A stretch of DNA of 64,000 nt, taken from assembly GCA_030323885.1 (NCBI GenBank), contig CM059194.1, positions 29,925,367 to 29,989,366 on the forward strand, written 5' to 3'. Below the pieces are notes generated by a model. It made no database searches. It had not been told where the DNA came from and was given only the letters and a program-made list of their open reading frames with translations. Shown in pieces: positions 43,541 through 56,154 of this stretch. This DNA is from Branchipolynoe longqiensis (lineage: Eukaryota; Annelida; Polychaeta; Phyllodocida; Polynoidae). The first letter of the stretch is position 1, and every line of letters starts with the position of its first letter. Position numbers and translations under genes: made by a program.

Positions 43541-44348
43541 CTTTTTACATTCAACAACAACAAAATGTTTTTCATCTATGTGTTTCTCATTGAATTATGC
43601 AATGTAATTGTACTAACATATATTTTACATTAGGCAAATATATTTCCTGATTGAACTACTCTAAAGAAGATTGCAAATACCCCAGTTTTACTCTCCCTTC
43701 TCTCCACTCACCCAGCCATTTTTAAAACGACAGCTGCCAGGTAGTCCCAGCCTCAGAACTGACTTACTTTCTGGTGGTGAAGCGGGTCCCCTACTCTCCC
43801 CACACATATTTGGTTCTTTAAACATAACAACTAAAGAAGGTTGTCCTTGGAGAGCATTTGTCGGAGTACGGTTCCCATCACCACGACGTACAGCTAGCCA
43901 CTTTAAGCATTTTTTGCTGCATAGCAAGAAATATTAAGTCAATAAATATGAAGTCAATTAAACCCGTTACTAGTGAAACCTATGGTGTCCAGTATTTCAA
44001 TGTGCACACCAAAATTTATCTGCCATGTTTTAACTTAAACTATCTCCATAGTTAGCCATTCGTAATAAAAATTATTCCAAACTAAAGCATGGTAGATCAT
44101 GATGATTATCGGAATATATTTCAACCTTGGTACCTGACCGAGTTGAAAATTATAATTTAATTTAATTATATTCAGATTATTACGTTTTTTGTTGTTGGAA
44201 CAGCAACAGATTTAGGTGGGCATGTATTTGGTGTTTCTTTAGCCACAAAAACAACACCTTCACTTAAAAGCAAGTCGAAATTTCCGATAGTAAAAGAATG
44301 CTTTATGAACTAACTTAGCCGAAGAACACAGTGAACTTGAAATACACT
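43541..44348. other. Intergenic, downstream of MRPL38
   Basis: A minus-strand frame at 43688-43927 (79 residues, LAVRRGDGNRTPTNALQGQ) has no recognised family or splice context. I do not call it a gene. Confidence 0.4.
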
Positions 44349-44354
44349 TTTATT
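44349..44354 (-). terminator. Candidate MRPL38 polyadenylation signal
   Basis: AATAAA on the minus strand, about 350 bases past the MRPL38 stop codon. It is the nearest good match in the right orientation. Confidence 0.45.
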
Positions 44355-44514
44355 TACACTTCTGTCTTACAGTGCGTGACATGACAATCTTACACCCATT
44401 CCAAATCAACTCAATGGAAACAATCTTTCACATTTCCCTTCAAATACACCAAACTTCATTAATCTGGATGAATATGCGACTTCTGAGATACCAAACTCCG
44501 ATCAGCTAATTACT

Positions 44515-44665
44515 GCAGCTGCTTGCGGTTACAACTGCTGCTGCTTGTGGTTACAACTGCTGCTGCTTACGGTTACAACTGCTGCTTCTTGCGGCTACAA
44601 CTGCTGTTGTTTCGGCTACAACTGCTGATTGCCACTACAGCTGATGCTGCTGTTTGTCGCTACAA
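44515..44665 (-). repeat. CAGCAGTTGTAACC minisatellite in probable MRPL38 3' UTR
   Basis: About six units of 21-27 bp built on GCAGCAGTTGTAACC (minus strand), diverging toward 44665. It lies between the stop codon and the candidate poly(A) signal. Confidence 0.65.
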
Positions 44666-44700
44666 CTGTGCCGCTCTGATCGCCATCGCTGAGAATGACC

Positions 44701-47700
44701 CTAGGGAAGGTCCTTAAACTGCTCGAGCCGCCGGTGCATCAGGTCATCGCGCCTCTTCAGCCATGAGGGCCGGTAGCCCTGGGCGCGGTGAATCGTCTCG
44801 GGGAAGGTGCTCTTCTCCGGATGTGGCTTGAAGGGGCTTACTTGCGCCAATTTCAGCCGCATAACTTCTTCAGCCAGATCTTTCTTGTCACGGTAGCGGT
44901 CCATGTACCTGTGAGGAGGTGGAAGAGAAATTGTCAGATATAACAACATGTTTTTGAATATTCCGGTAGCTTGCTTGCATAATCCTATGAACCCATAATA
45001 TTTACAACAAGGAAACATGTATCTAGATTTGATCCTATATATCCAATTTAGATACTAGTGTAGTGTAGTCATTACTAATTTCTCTGCAGTTCTCGCCTTT
45101 AACCCTTTGGGGGGTGGGTGGGTGGGGGTGGGGGGCCGCAAGTTCCACGCGCCTACAGCCCGGGTGCACCTGTAGTTGAATTGCAATTCTAGAAATGTTT
45201 TGAAAATATGTAGATCATATCAGAAATACAGTGCTACTCGATTGCAGGTGCTTCCATTCCAAATATCTCCAAAGGTTGCCAATTATTATAGAAGTTACTC
45301 TGTAAGATTTATTTTTTAAACCAACGAATTAAACAACTAACAAAAGAAAGAAAAATATTCCAGTAGATTGGTTAAGAAAGATTTCTCGATATTAATAATT
45401 TGCTATGCTTACCGGGACAGGAAAGAATGCTGCTTGTCACCTACCTGTCAAATGGCTGCTTTTTGGGGTATGTTTCCTGTGGAGGGTGGTACGGAGGTGG
45501 GTGTTGGTATTCAAACTTAGGTTCTCTCATATCTGAAAGTGGAGAAAAAGCAAAAGAAATCGAGCATTCAAAATTATAAGAATAATACATTTGCTTAACC
45601 AACATTTAATATGAGATTACTTTGTAGATTACAAGGCTTTCAAGACATTGGACGATATCAATTAAAATCAAAGGGTTTTCAAGACTTTCAAGCCTCTATA
45701 CAAGTCCCTTATCGCCCAGCAACTGCTCAGATCGAGGTGATTCCATTCCCAACAGAGTAGGATGTTTCCACATGTTATACTTAGTTATTGAAATTTAAGA
45801 GGTGGGTTTTTCCCCCGTACCACCCACCCCAATGGGCCCCCCTCCCCTGCCACCACCCTTAACCATCATGAACAAACCATCAACACACCAACCATCCTAC
45901 ACAACTATCAATCTATTTAAACACATTGAACATTATATAAGACAGACAAAATGTCTTGTCAACTCTGAACTTAAGTTGTTTTATAAGAGAAAAAATGTAA
46001 CCCACAACGATTATTTGAGTTGCCCCGAGTATACACCTACTCGGTGCTGCTCCTCATTTTTGCATGAACTACAGTGACTGGTGCTGTACATTATATAGCA
46101 GGAGCCACTCCCTTAATTCTACAGGATCGGTGCTGTAACTAATACAGCGCTGATCAAACTTACAGATTATTGAGACTGTCAATTCTAATAGTAAGATGGC
46201 CGGAAGAGCAGTGCCCCGGTGCTGACAAATGTCATGTTCAGATGAATAAATACTTTACCAACAACAAAAAATCATCAAAGGCAGATTCTGACAGCATCAC
46301 TATTACTGATTTCTCAGACCTAACTGGGCAGGATGACCAAGTGGGTAGAGCTTTCGCTTCCTATGCAGAGAGCATGGGAAAAGCCTCTAGCCGAGTCAAA
46401 ACCAAAGGCTTACAAATTTGATACTTGTCACTACTTTGCCTGGCAGTCGGCATTACTAATAAAGGCCAAGGAGTGGTTGGCTCAATGTCAGGATAATATG
46501 GGATGTTGCAAAAGGGCATCCCTGTGGGCAGCACTATAAAGCCATTATAAGCAAGCACTATCATAAGTTGGCATCCGTCCTCACATGATCTTAGCTGTTA
46601 CCAGAATGCAAAACAGCAAATAAAATCCATGCTTCTCGGGGACAGGATGATTGCATCAGGGAGCCTAGATGGTCTAATGGTTAGGAAAGTTTGTTTTATT
46701 TAACAATGCCTCTAGAGCACATTGATTTTTATTATTGGCTATTGGATGTCAAACATATGGTCCTGACATATTTCTTTAGAGGAAACCTGCTGCCGCCACA
46801 TAGGCTACCCTTTCCAATAAGCAGCAAGGGGTCTTTTATATGCACTTTCCCAGACAGGACAGCACATACCACAACCTTTGATGAACCAGTTGTGGACCAC
46901 TGGTTGGAACAGAAAATAGTCCAAACTGCAAATGGGTAAATCCACTGAGCAGGATCGATCGGATGATCCACACCTTCACAGGTGGGGGGGTGGACACACT
47001 ACCGCCTGAGCTATGTCCAGCTCCTAATGGGTTAGGATGCTCGCTATCGAACGGCAGACATGTGGGTTCTAGTGACACATTTGTTGCAATCTCCGACTCC
47101 CCCTTACACTCATCACAATCCTACTCCCTAGTTTATTCACCATTAAATGATTTGTGCAAATAATAGTTAGTATCTGGGTCATTCTTTGGGCACCACATAT
47201 TTGGTTTCCATGTTATGAAGGTGATAATCAATTCTTACTTTTTTTGGTTGCAAGTCAAATAATTATTGTTGCCTCTGTATGCTAAGTATATTAGCAATAC
47301 TACAGGTACTTAATCTATTCCACAAAATGCATCAAAAGTATGGTTGAATAATTTAATTCTAAAGTGAAAATTTACACATTGACAAGATGCATTTACCCAA
47401 ATTCAACTTTTGTCTTGTAAGGCATAATCTTGTTTGCTTCGTAATCAATCAAATCTTTGAATTTGTTGTGCATGTTAAAATAATGTTCTGAATGTGTGTT
47501 TGATTTCGATGTTACATGAGTGATATTAATGTATTGCTCAATCTGTATAAGATCAAAATCGAAAAATGGAATAGCTTTTTTCAACTCTGATAAATGCACA
47601 ACATGTAAACTTTCATATGAATATGGATTCTGCTATTATTTGGAATGCTTTATGCTATTATTTAGAAGATTTTCAGTTTTAGTTTCCATGTCACACGTTA

Positions 47701-50700
47701 GTGCACAGTTTCAGAGAACGACCCACATACAGCGGAAGACCAGTGCCTGGGCGCTGACAAATGTTTCTGAGAATTGAAGCGGAAAAACCCATGTGCACAC
47801 AAAGGCACTCACTGAGTGTGTTGTGGAACACGTCCCGCACCGACTCGTCCCACTCGGCCTGGAAGAAGTTGAGCGCGACTGGTGTGAGCTGCTCCTGGTA
47901 TTCCCGGAACCACTCCAGTGTCTGGAAAGTGCGCGCCACTAGGCAGCGACTATGGGCAACAACCAGAGAATATGTTACTTCCGGCTCAGCAAAGACTCAG
48001 CCATACTAGGATGTGGGTGCTAAAGCACACTTCATGACACATTTCCACCATTGGGGTTACAGGACACATCTATTGCAGATTGATATAAAATTAGACGAGG
48101 CTAGTCTAGTTTGATATCAATCTGCAATAGATAAGTCTTATTGACGTTAATGGTGGAAAGACGGCATTAAATATTTATTAAACCTCTCTAATATTATGTT
48201 TATTTTAGTCAGAAATACTAAATTTGGAATAACCTATCTTGCATTTAGATTACTGCATCGAATTCACATACCTTTACTTTAGAGTAATTCATTCTGGTTT
48301 AGAAGTTACACATTTTGAACCTTTGCGTGGACCTACCAGTTTTCGCTCCTCTTGTGTGCTGAGTAGTCGATTCGCGCCTCCTGTTTGAAAAGTATGAACA
48401 CGTGGCGGTGGAAGCCCGTGCCCTGCGGCGGGAAGGGCTGCAGGTAATCACATAGCACATCCCCCTTGGCCACTGCGTTACCGGGGATGTTCCCACTGCA
48501 ACGTGAGCATTAGACAGGGAAATGTTCATGGTCCGTACACATGTAAAGATATGGAATTCAAGGATTTTCAAGGCTGTTTTTGATAGGTATTCAAGACTAT
48601 TTTCATTTGGATTTCAGGAAAAAAAATAACAATGGCAAATAGTGATTTCGGACTAAATTTAGATCAGTGCAGACAGTTTAATGGAATTCAAGGCTTTTCA
48701 AGACTAATTACCCAAAATAGGTTTTTATTTGTTTGTTTCACGTCCTAGCAACATCTAAGGTCATATCAGAACGGGTACCGACTTGTGACAGTGCACACTC
48801 ATGGCGAACCCATAATGCTGCTCCACTTGGAAACCAGACTGCGAGTACTATGACCTAATATCCCACTCAGTCACATTATCCTCACACTGAGCCAACCAGT
48901 CCTTGCCCTATCGCAATAATGCCGTGCACCAGGCTAGGAAGCGACAAGTATCAATTTTTAAGTCATTGGTTTGACTCGACCATGATTCGAACCCACAAAC
49001 TCATGGGTTCGGATCTCCCGATCTCCCAAAACAGGAGACGGATACTCTACTCATTAGGCCACCCGCCTGGTCCCAAAATAGATTAAATTCAAGGCTTTTC
49101 AAGGCCTTGAAATGAGGCAAATGAAGTTCAAGACTTTTCCAAGATTGTCCAGGCCCTGCCCGGACCCTGCATTAATGTTTTACATCGTAGCAACAGCTAA
49201 GGTCATATCAGGACGGGTACCGACTTATGACAATGCGCAGTTAGGGTGACTTTATAGTGCTGCCCCACTGGAAGACCATACCGCCGGCACCATGACCCGA
49301 TATCCCGCTCAGTCACATTACCCTGATACCGTGCTAACTGTGTAGGGCAGGGGTTTGTCAATGACAGAGGTCACCGAAGACAGGTACTCAGGAGTCTTGC
49401 TACATAACAAGGGATGGCAAGCCCGTCTGTTTTTTGTTTTTTGTTGTTGTAAATATGTTTATTCTGCTGAATAATTCTTTTGTCAGTGCCGAAGCACTGG
49501 TCTTCCAGCCATTTTTCAATTCAGGGTTATTTACACAAAAGGTATATAGAATAAGGTGTACAATACCTGTTGAATAGACAATTTGCACCATGTAACACAA
49601 TGAAATTCTGAAACCCAAAAGTTCCATAACAATATGGTACAGTAGTGTCATATAACCAGATCAATATTAGTCAGATCAATGTGAGTATTTACATAGTATT
49701 TAGAATGTAAGCAGAAGTTATCTTCTGTATTCAGTTGGTAAACTTGTAGTAAGTTTTAATGTTCAGTTGCAGTTAGGCAAGCGGTATATAAATGTTGGTT
49801 TGTTAGGAAAATTCTAGTGTAACTCTAATGTAGCTAGTTATGTGAGTTTATGAATTATGTTTTTGGGGTGGGGTTGTTAATAATACACTGGACCATCTGT
49901 GACCAGTGAAGCAGTGGGACCAATCCCAGTGCATTTAGGTCTTAAATTTTACATTTTTACCCGGACTGTCTCTGTCATCGTATATGGTTGACTGGAGATA
50001 ACAGAGGAACAGCAACAAATTTTAAAAGGTGGGGGCTGGGGGGGGGGGGGGGGGGGGGGGGGGGAGGGAGAAACCGAGGCTGAGGGTTTGGTGGTCTGCC
50101 ACTTACGGTATGGTGACGCCATGGAACATACTTTACTGCAACTGCATAAGGGCCTGCCCAATCCGATGTACTCTTAGTGAGTTTTTAAATTCTAGGTAAG
50201 AGGATGCTGCCCTGGTTCTGGTTGGTAGGTTGTTCCACATCATGCTGCCTTTGTAAATTGGTGCTTTAATTAGTTTGTTTGTGGAAGGCTTGGGGACTTT
50301 GAGTAGAGTGGAATCAGCCCGTCTAGTATTCCTTTTTGTGTTTTCTATATATTGGGTATCTCTGGCTCTTTTGTACATAAGTGATAGGAGATGTGAATCT
50401 CTTCTAACCATTAGGTAATCTAGGTTTGCTTTGTCATGCATTTCCTGTACACTTAGTGTTTTGCCCCAATAAATTGTTCTTAACGCCCGGTTTTGGATCC
50501 TTTGTAGCTTAGTCAGTTGCTGCTTTGTAAGCAATCCATAAATTATATCATTATAGTCTATTATTGGTAGAACTGTTGATTTATACAGCAGTAGGGCAGT
50601 GTTTTCGCTTATGAAGCTCCGCATCTTCCTGATTGTAGTAATCTTTAGTGCCAATGATTGAGTTAGTCTAGCCAGCTGTTGATTCCCATTTAAGGTAGAA

Positions 50701-53700
50701 TCAATCACTGTTCCTAAGTACCTGTATGCACTTGCCTCCTTAATTTGATTTCCGCCAATATGCAGTGTTATGGGTTGTGCCCTTGCCTTCCTTGCTTTGG
50801 TGCCATAAATGACAAACTCAGTTTTATTGGTGTTAAGGGATAGTTTGTTTTCACTACACCACAGGTTGCAGTATAAGTTCACTTATTTCAGTAAGCACCC
50901 TATCCGTTGTCAGCATAAGTTGCACAACGCATACTGCATATACGTTTTCACCAACTCTACCGATTTCCTATCACCCCTTTCCTACCAGCTACCAGCTTGA
51001 TCGATTCCTGCCATCCCTGTCCTACCAGATATCTTGAATTTATATCTAGAATTTTACCTGGCCTCATCGAACAAAATTATACTTGTGAGCTCTTAACTTC
51101 AAAAGTGTCTCTCAACATATAATTGATTGTGTGCATTTACATTCTGTGTAAAAGCGATGGCCTGATAATAATAATAAGACAATAAGATTCCAACACTTGT
51201 TGCCGTGATTATGGCCTTTGCTGCCGACACAACGTTATGCGATCACCACTGATTCATTCCTACCAGCTAGTAGCTCTACTCATTCCTGCCACCCCTTTCC
51301 TGAATACTGGGGAGACGACTGGTACTAATTAATCAACCCCAATTTGAACATGATTGTCACGCGAAGACAAATTCTGCCAGCACTGCGACTTACATGAGCC
51401 AGTGAAGGTACTCGCTGCTGTTGTCGGTGAGGTGGCCGTCCGGGTTCGTGAGCAGCAGCGTGTACAGCGAGTCGCCCTCTGCCTCATATGCTATGTGTGG
51501 CATGCTGGATGCCTGTAAGTAGAAATCAGCCATTGAGAATCCTAAGTGGAAGCTAATCTAAGTTGCATAATCTGATGGATTTGTAGTCTGCATTGACCTC
51601 TCAGGCAAGAATTAACATAGTAACATAGACAGAGAGGTATAAATAGGGTGATGACATCAGGGAGCCCAGGTAGTATAATGGTTAACACGGAATGCAAGAG
51701 GTATGGGTTCGGATCCTGCTCTAGGCGCAATATTTCCAATTTTCATCACCCTCATGACAGTTTTAAACGTTTGCTATATTTAAACAAAAAAAAGAAAAGT
51801 TAAATATACATGGATGGCTATTATCGATCGATGGATAGACTAGTTTGTCATTCCAATGGTGCAGTGCATTGTGGGATGCGTCAAAGCAAAACAAACCCTC
51901 GTGAAGCACATAGCACATGCTAATGCAATGGGTGCAGCTATGAAATGTTCTAGTTTCAGCTCATCTCAGCTCTTGTTTGAAACATAAGCCGTGTTCACAC
52001 GGGCAAAATGTGAAGCGAATTAGACAAGTCGAATCATATGAATCGATTTAGTTTGAAAGTGTTTCGCGTTCACACGGGCAGTGCTTTGAATCGGTTTAAG
52101 GCGGAAGTGGATATCTGCGCATGAGCAAGTCCAGACTAACCAGCGCCATTTTGGGTTCGACGATGCTGGCACCAGAGAGTGTGGGTTCGACCTAGATATG
52201 TAATGACTGAATCGTATTGGTTTGGAACGGTCAAAACTTCTGCTGGGCAGTGAAACCCTAAAAATAAATGCTGAAAAAAATATCTGTGCATAGATAGCGG
52301 TTTCATTAATTAAATTATATAATATGCGCTTTTGTTCGACCGGAAAGTCAACAAACTAAGGTCTCGACTGCGCATGCGTGTGACGTCCTTAATCCGCCTC
52401 AAGTTAGTCGGTTGCGTTCACACGGGCGATCTAAGTCGATTCATAAAATTCGCTTCATATAAACCACATACAGAGATGGTTTATAATATCCGATTTATAT
52501 GAATCGAATCAGCCCTAAACCGACTCAGACGCGCGTTCACACGCCAAATCTGAGCCAAACTAGGCAAGTCGATTTATATGATTCGAATTAACTGCCCCGT
52601 GTGAACAGGGCTATTGAATACCAACTAAAAATATATATATAATAAAATAAGATGTTAATCTTTTCTCTAGCATTGCATTTACATCAATCTAATCAGCACA
52701 TCTTATGCCATCTACATTTAGATCTAGACAAATCTGGTCACTCAGACTAGTGTTAGAACCATAGCCAGAGTCAGTTTGATATTTCTATTCATGTTTTTAT
52801 TTACATCCTATGGTTAATGACATATGTAGTGTTAGAAAATGAGTTGGGTTAATCAGACATTGGTTATATATTTCTCTGAAACTGGTGTCTGTTAACATTT
52901 TAATATTTAGAACAAGAATTAATAATGCTGATGTGGATATCAGCCTTAAAGTGACTGATTGTTTTGTGTAGAATTGTATGTTTCTTAGCTCAAAATGCTT
53001 AATTATGGCTAGTTTTGTCTTAAATGTATTCATTATATCATTATATTGCATGTGTCCATTCATGTTTATGCCAAATTGTTATGGGTTTCTATTAATTTTG
53101 AATAAAATCGAAGTTTTTCCCTACGCGTATCGGAAAACCCAATGGCCGGACACCTTTGTTTTGCTCTCAATGCCGTTTTCAGTGCATGCGCAGTCAGAAT
53201 GACGATCCCGTCTATTAATAATTGGTTTGGACAAATACACGTCAGCTGTAGACAACGTGTACACAAACTGTGGTGAATGCTGAATTAATTCAGCACAAAT
53301 TTAACTTTTATTAAATGTATATAAATAGTAGATGATACATTACAAATTTATTCATATATTTCTTTTCAGGTTGATGCATTGATAGTTCCTTTTTTGTAAA
53401 CAAGCGCTTAAATTGACTGGTAAAAACACCAACTTTCGATTCTAGTCGATGACAGTCTCACAACTCACACAGACACACACACACAGACACACACACTCAC
53501 TCACCTCGGATGGTGACACACTGTTGCCATAGAAGACACGCATCAGATAGTCATCGTCATAGTCATAGGTGACCGTCATCTGCTGGGTGGGGACGAAGTA
53601 GGCCCCTGCAAACAGGTCCCTGTAGATGCCGTAGTGGTCCGCCACAGTCCGCACATGTTGGGGGCCGCACTCCTGCGTCCAGTCCGTGTACACCGCATCA

Positions 53701-55108
53701 AGGGGAATCTCCACTGCAAGTATTCAAAACGAGGCTAAAACACATGTCGTCACATGATTTCATCACGTACTCTTTACACAAATACACTGAACACCCAATT
53801 TTACAGACCCCAATTTTATGTACTCCGATTTTTATGCAAATTCGGATATAATGCAATGTCGATGATTCATGGGACACAGAATTCTTTAATTCAATAAACT
53901 GAACCCATGATTTAGCACGACCCCACTTTGTCCTCGCAATCATCTTTTAATGGATATCAATGATCAGATTATAATGGGGTTCCATAGTATTTGCTATATA
54001 ACAAAATATTCAATTCCTAGAACTATTAGTATTACAGTTACATAACTCGCTCGTTTTGAGTTTGTCTTATAAGGTTCATCGCTACACTCTATCATATTTT
54101 AGTTTGAAGTAACTTCAATTTTAAATGGCTAACTTTGCAGACATTTGAAGTACAAACATGCTAAATTAATCTTGGCGTGCACATAACAATTCTGACACCA
54201 TATGTTTCACGTTACAACAGGTTCTATTAAATTGATTTCAATACAGCAACACAATAATATAACCAGTAATGGACCAGTATCTACATTATATATGTACAAT
54301 CACATCAAGATAAGTGTTTTGGTTAAGAAAATTTGAAGCTTTCATCGGACTATCCAGCTTTAACTGCATTGCAATCAGAATTATTAAAAATAACCATAGG
54401 ATACTTGGTGCAATGGTCAATTTAACAGAACCCATCAGAGCTAAAAGATCATACAGAGTGCACACCAAATTGATTTGCACATTTCAGATATACCCAAAGT
54501 TAGCCATGTATAACAAAAGTTACTGTATATATGGTAGAAACTAAAAATAAACGTAGGATTATGTGATGTATAGAGTACTTAGGCGAATATTGTTTTGAAT
54601 GGAATTATCCTGCTTCTATTGTTACAGTCCTCATCCATTACTCCTGTAGCCTCCTAATGACATGCTCCGTGTTTGGGTTACTGAAGGTTTGGTGTGCAGC
54701 ATGGAGGGTTGGAGGTCTGCTCCTGAGCAACTCCTTCCCGTGGACTTCCCTCCAGGTGGTATGTCGGCTCCCGGTTATCAGCCTATTTCGCCTCTGATTT
54801 TGCTTTAAATAAATTGTGCGGTAGGTCTTACTCTTAGGCCAACCAGAGTATTAGACACGATCCATAGTCATCGTGTTGCCTCCTTTCTCATTGAATCAAA
54901 TAACAATGAACCATTAAAACATAATTTGGTCAAAAGTCAGAAAATGGGGTACACCTACATTTTCTGTGCCTCGCAGCATGCTCCATTTTCGGGTCCTTAT
55001 TGTTGTTTATCCGGATCCTCCGTCGCTCTGTCCCAGATGGCAGGTTCGGTGTAAACACAGCCCCGATGTTTATGGGCTCAGCCAAATCAGGATCAACATG
55101 TTGATTTT
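44701..55108 (-). CDS. MRPL38: Mitochondrial ribosomal protein L38 (5' incomplete, 7 exons)
   Basis: Coding exons, minus strand, with consistent phases and AG/GT borders: 54959-55108, 53505-53713, 51394-51512, 48337-48495, 47813-47949, 45445-45532, 44701-44908 (TAG at 44701-44703). The product follows the known MRPL38 order: [15 protein letters not shown] with [35 protein letters not shown] with [17 protein letters not shown] with [38 protein letters not shown] with [16 protein letters not shown]; and [18 protein letters not shown] with YMDRYRDK. This is the phosphatidylethanolamine-binding-protein-like fold of a large mitoribosomal subunit protein. About 355 codons are present. The mitochondrial-targeting N-terminus must lie upstream of 55108 and was not found. 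The C-terminus runs about 55 residues past the vertebrate end ([15 protein letters not shown]). Introns carry SINEs, MITEs and a LINE fragment. Confidence 0.95.
46329..46625 (+). mobile_element. tRNA-derived SINE in MRPL38 intron
   Basis: Head GTGGGTAGAGCTTTCGCTTC and AGCCGAGTCAAAACC, body GATACTTGTCACTACTTTGC, tail CCAGAATGCAAAACAGCAAA. Confidence 0.7.
46656..46990. mobile_element. SINE-like module (AGAGCACATTGATTTTTATT)
   Basis: Segments in order: GTTTTATTTAACAATGCCTC, AGAGCACATTGATTTTTATT, GGCTATTGGATGTCAAACAT, GTCTTTTATATGCACTTTCC and CACTGGTTGGAACAGAAAAT. I recognise this as a repeat common in molluscan sequences. A tRNA-like CTAATGGTTAG start (46675) is shared with 51662 and 55205. Confidence 0.55.
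47397..47586 (-). CDS. Candidate exon inside an MRPL38 intron
   Basis: A 190-base open segment on the minus strand is preceded by TTTATCAG and followed by GTAAAT, so it has both splice borders. It reads [19 protein letters not shown] ... [18 protein letters not shown]. It matches no part of MRPL38 and no family I know. It could be an alternative exon, an exon of a nested gene, or an old repeat. Confidence 0.3.
48719..49074 (-). mobile_element. Full-length tRNA-derived SINE (minus strand)
   Basis: Best copy in the window. On the minus strand: GCGGGTGGCCTAATGAGTAG (A box), GGGTTCGAATCATGG (B box), GTCGAGTCAAACCAATGAC, the GATACTTGTCGCTTCC body, GTGACTGAGTGGGATATTAG, CACTGTCACAAGTCGGTACC, and the tail TTGCTAGGACGTGAAACAA. 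A second partial copy lies at 49180-49345. Both are in the intron between exons 48337-48495 and 51394-51512. Confidence 0.85.
49180..49345 (-). mobile_element. SINE body fragment (minus strand)
   Basis: Contains GTACCGACTTATGACAATG, CCCACTGGAAGACCA and CAGTCACATTACCCTGATA (plus strand), the reverse of the SINE body; the head is missing. Confidence 0.65.
49940..50900 (-). pseudogene. 5'-truncated LINE ORF2 C-terminus in MRPL38 intron
   Basis: The frame 50133-50882 (249 residues) reads [19 protein letters not shown], then [51 protein letters not shown] and [20 protein letters not shown]. This is the standard thumb-to-C-terminus order of a CR1/Jockey-like ORF2. The RT catalytic part is absent. 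The frame is open with no stops, so insertion was recent. A run of about 24 G (50041-50064) follows on the 3' side. Confidence 0.8.
51577..51770 (+). mobile_element. tRNA-like SINE, second family, copy 1
   Basis: CTGCATTGACCTCTCAGGCA, then GAGCCCAGGTAGTATAATGG (A box), GGGTTCGGATCCTGC (B box), and the tail GGCGCAATATTTCCAATTTT. It shares this layout with 55136-55310. Confidence 0.65.
51834..53215 (+). mobile_element. TIR-A element with nested MITE-G
   Basis: The left end is near ATAGACTAGTTTGTCATTCC and the right end near GAATGACGATCCCGTCTATT. This is the only long copy whose body runs uninterrupted through 53070, apart from the MITE-G at 51987-52612. It lies in an MRPL38 intron. Confidence 0.7.
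51987..52612 (+). mobile_element. Foldback MITE-G in TIR-A
   Basis: Ends AGCCGTGTTCACACGGGC and GCCCCGTGTGAACAGGGCT. The empty site at 27906 (GAAACATAGAATACTAAC) compared with GAAACATA|AGCC...GGGC|TATTGAATACC indicates a TA-containing target. Confidence 0.8.
54032..54363 (+). mobile_element. TTAA-type MITE, copy 8
   Basis: The left end is diverged (TTACAGTTACATAACTCG). The right end is CATCGGACTATCCAGCT plus TTAA. It lies in an MRPL38 intron. Confidence 0.65.
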
Positions 55109-55135
55109 CTAAAAGAAGAGTCAATCACAATTGTA

Positions 55136-55310
55136 GTAGTCTGCACTGACCTCTAAGCAAGGAGCCACGTAGACAGGGAGGCGTGGATAGGGTGATGCAA
55201 CAGAGAGCCTAAGTAGTGTAATGGTTAGGGCAGTAAGCCTTGAATGCTAAGAAGTGTGGGTTCGAAACCTTCTTTAGGCGCAATATTTCCAATGTTCAAC
55301 ACCCCTACGA
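55136..55310 (+). mobile_element. tRNA-like SINE, second family, copy 2
   Basis: CTGCACTGACCTCTAAGCAA, GAGCCTAAGTAGTGTAATGG, GTGTGGGTTCGAAACCTTC, and tail GGCGCAATATTTCCAATGTT. Confidence 0.65.
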
Positions 55311-55680
55311 AACAATGATAAAGGCTTTGATTTGGAGCAGGGCATATTAATCGCATACATCTAGTTACTCACACCATGTGCATTCCACTTGCTACAGTTG
55401 TTCTATACCCGTCAATTTATTAAATATATTTGTTTAACTAATAGGTTGTGTGGAAATCATATTAATTAATATCGCGTATATTTATCAGCATGTGCTTCAT
55501 TTTAAGATGTATGCACACTGCCGTGACAAAAAACATTATTAGGGCCAATACATGAATGACCTCTACAGATGACTGACTTTACATAACCAATTTAAAGACA
55601 TAGAAATCTACTAAATAAATTCTAATTCATGTATATTTTCTCTGTTCAAAAACCATTACATGTAACATGATTAGATCAAC

Positions 55681-56005
55681 AATTCACTCAATGAGACAAA
55701 CAAGGCAACACGTACATATAAGGTTAAATAACCGAAAAGTTAATTTTAATAAAACAAGTCCGTGACTCCAAGGAAGTCTAGCTTTCGTGTTCAGTTTAGC
55801 TTAATCGGCGACATGGCCTAATCTTAACTAGTACAGATTATGAACGAGCGAGACGGAGATAGATCCCGAGCTTAATACTAGTACATTAACCGTAGCTTTG
55901 TCCTGCTATGTGGACCAGTGAATCATCTTGGATATGATAGAGTATAGCGGATAAGTAACAAATGGCGAGAAAGACAGACAGTTAACAGTTAACAGCGCTC
56001 AACCC
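55681..56005. repeat. Ngaro split repeat A1
   Basis: 325 bp. Compared with A2, visible differences are AATGAGAC/AACGAGAC near the start and AAGTCTAG/AAGTCGAG. Such low divergence implies recent insertion or conversion. Confidence 0.9.
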
Positions 56006-56020
56006 CGGGTGGGTGGGTGG

Positions 56021-56154
56021 GAGAGCGAACCTGCTGCTCGGACGGTCGTGGGAAAAGTGACTGCTTTCGGTACTGCGATTACGCAAGAAACCTCGTCGCA
56101 CCAGTTGCCTCGTCGAGCAAATTACCCATGTTAGCCTCGCCAACATAACTAATT
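56021..56154. repeat. Ngaro split repeat B1
   Basis: 134 bp from GAGAGCGAACCTGC to CAACATAACTAATT. I see no difference from B2 at 61311-61444. It is separated from A1 by a short GGGTGGGTGG spacer (56006-56020). Confidence 0.9.

Noticed and set aside
44523..44717. Leu/Cys-rich 64-codon frame
   Set aside because: It is the CAG/CTG-type minisatellite read on the strand opposite MRPL38.
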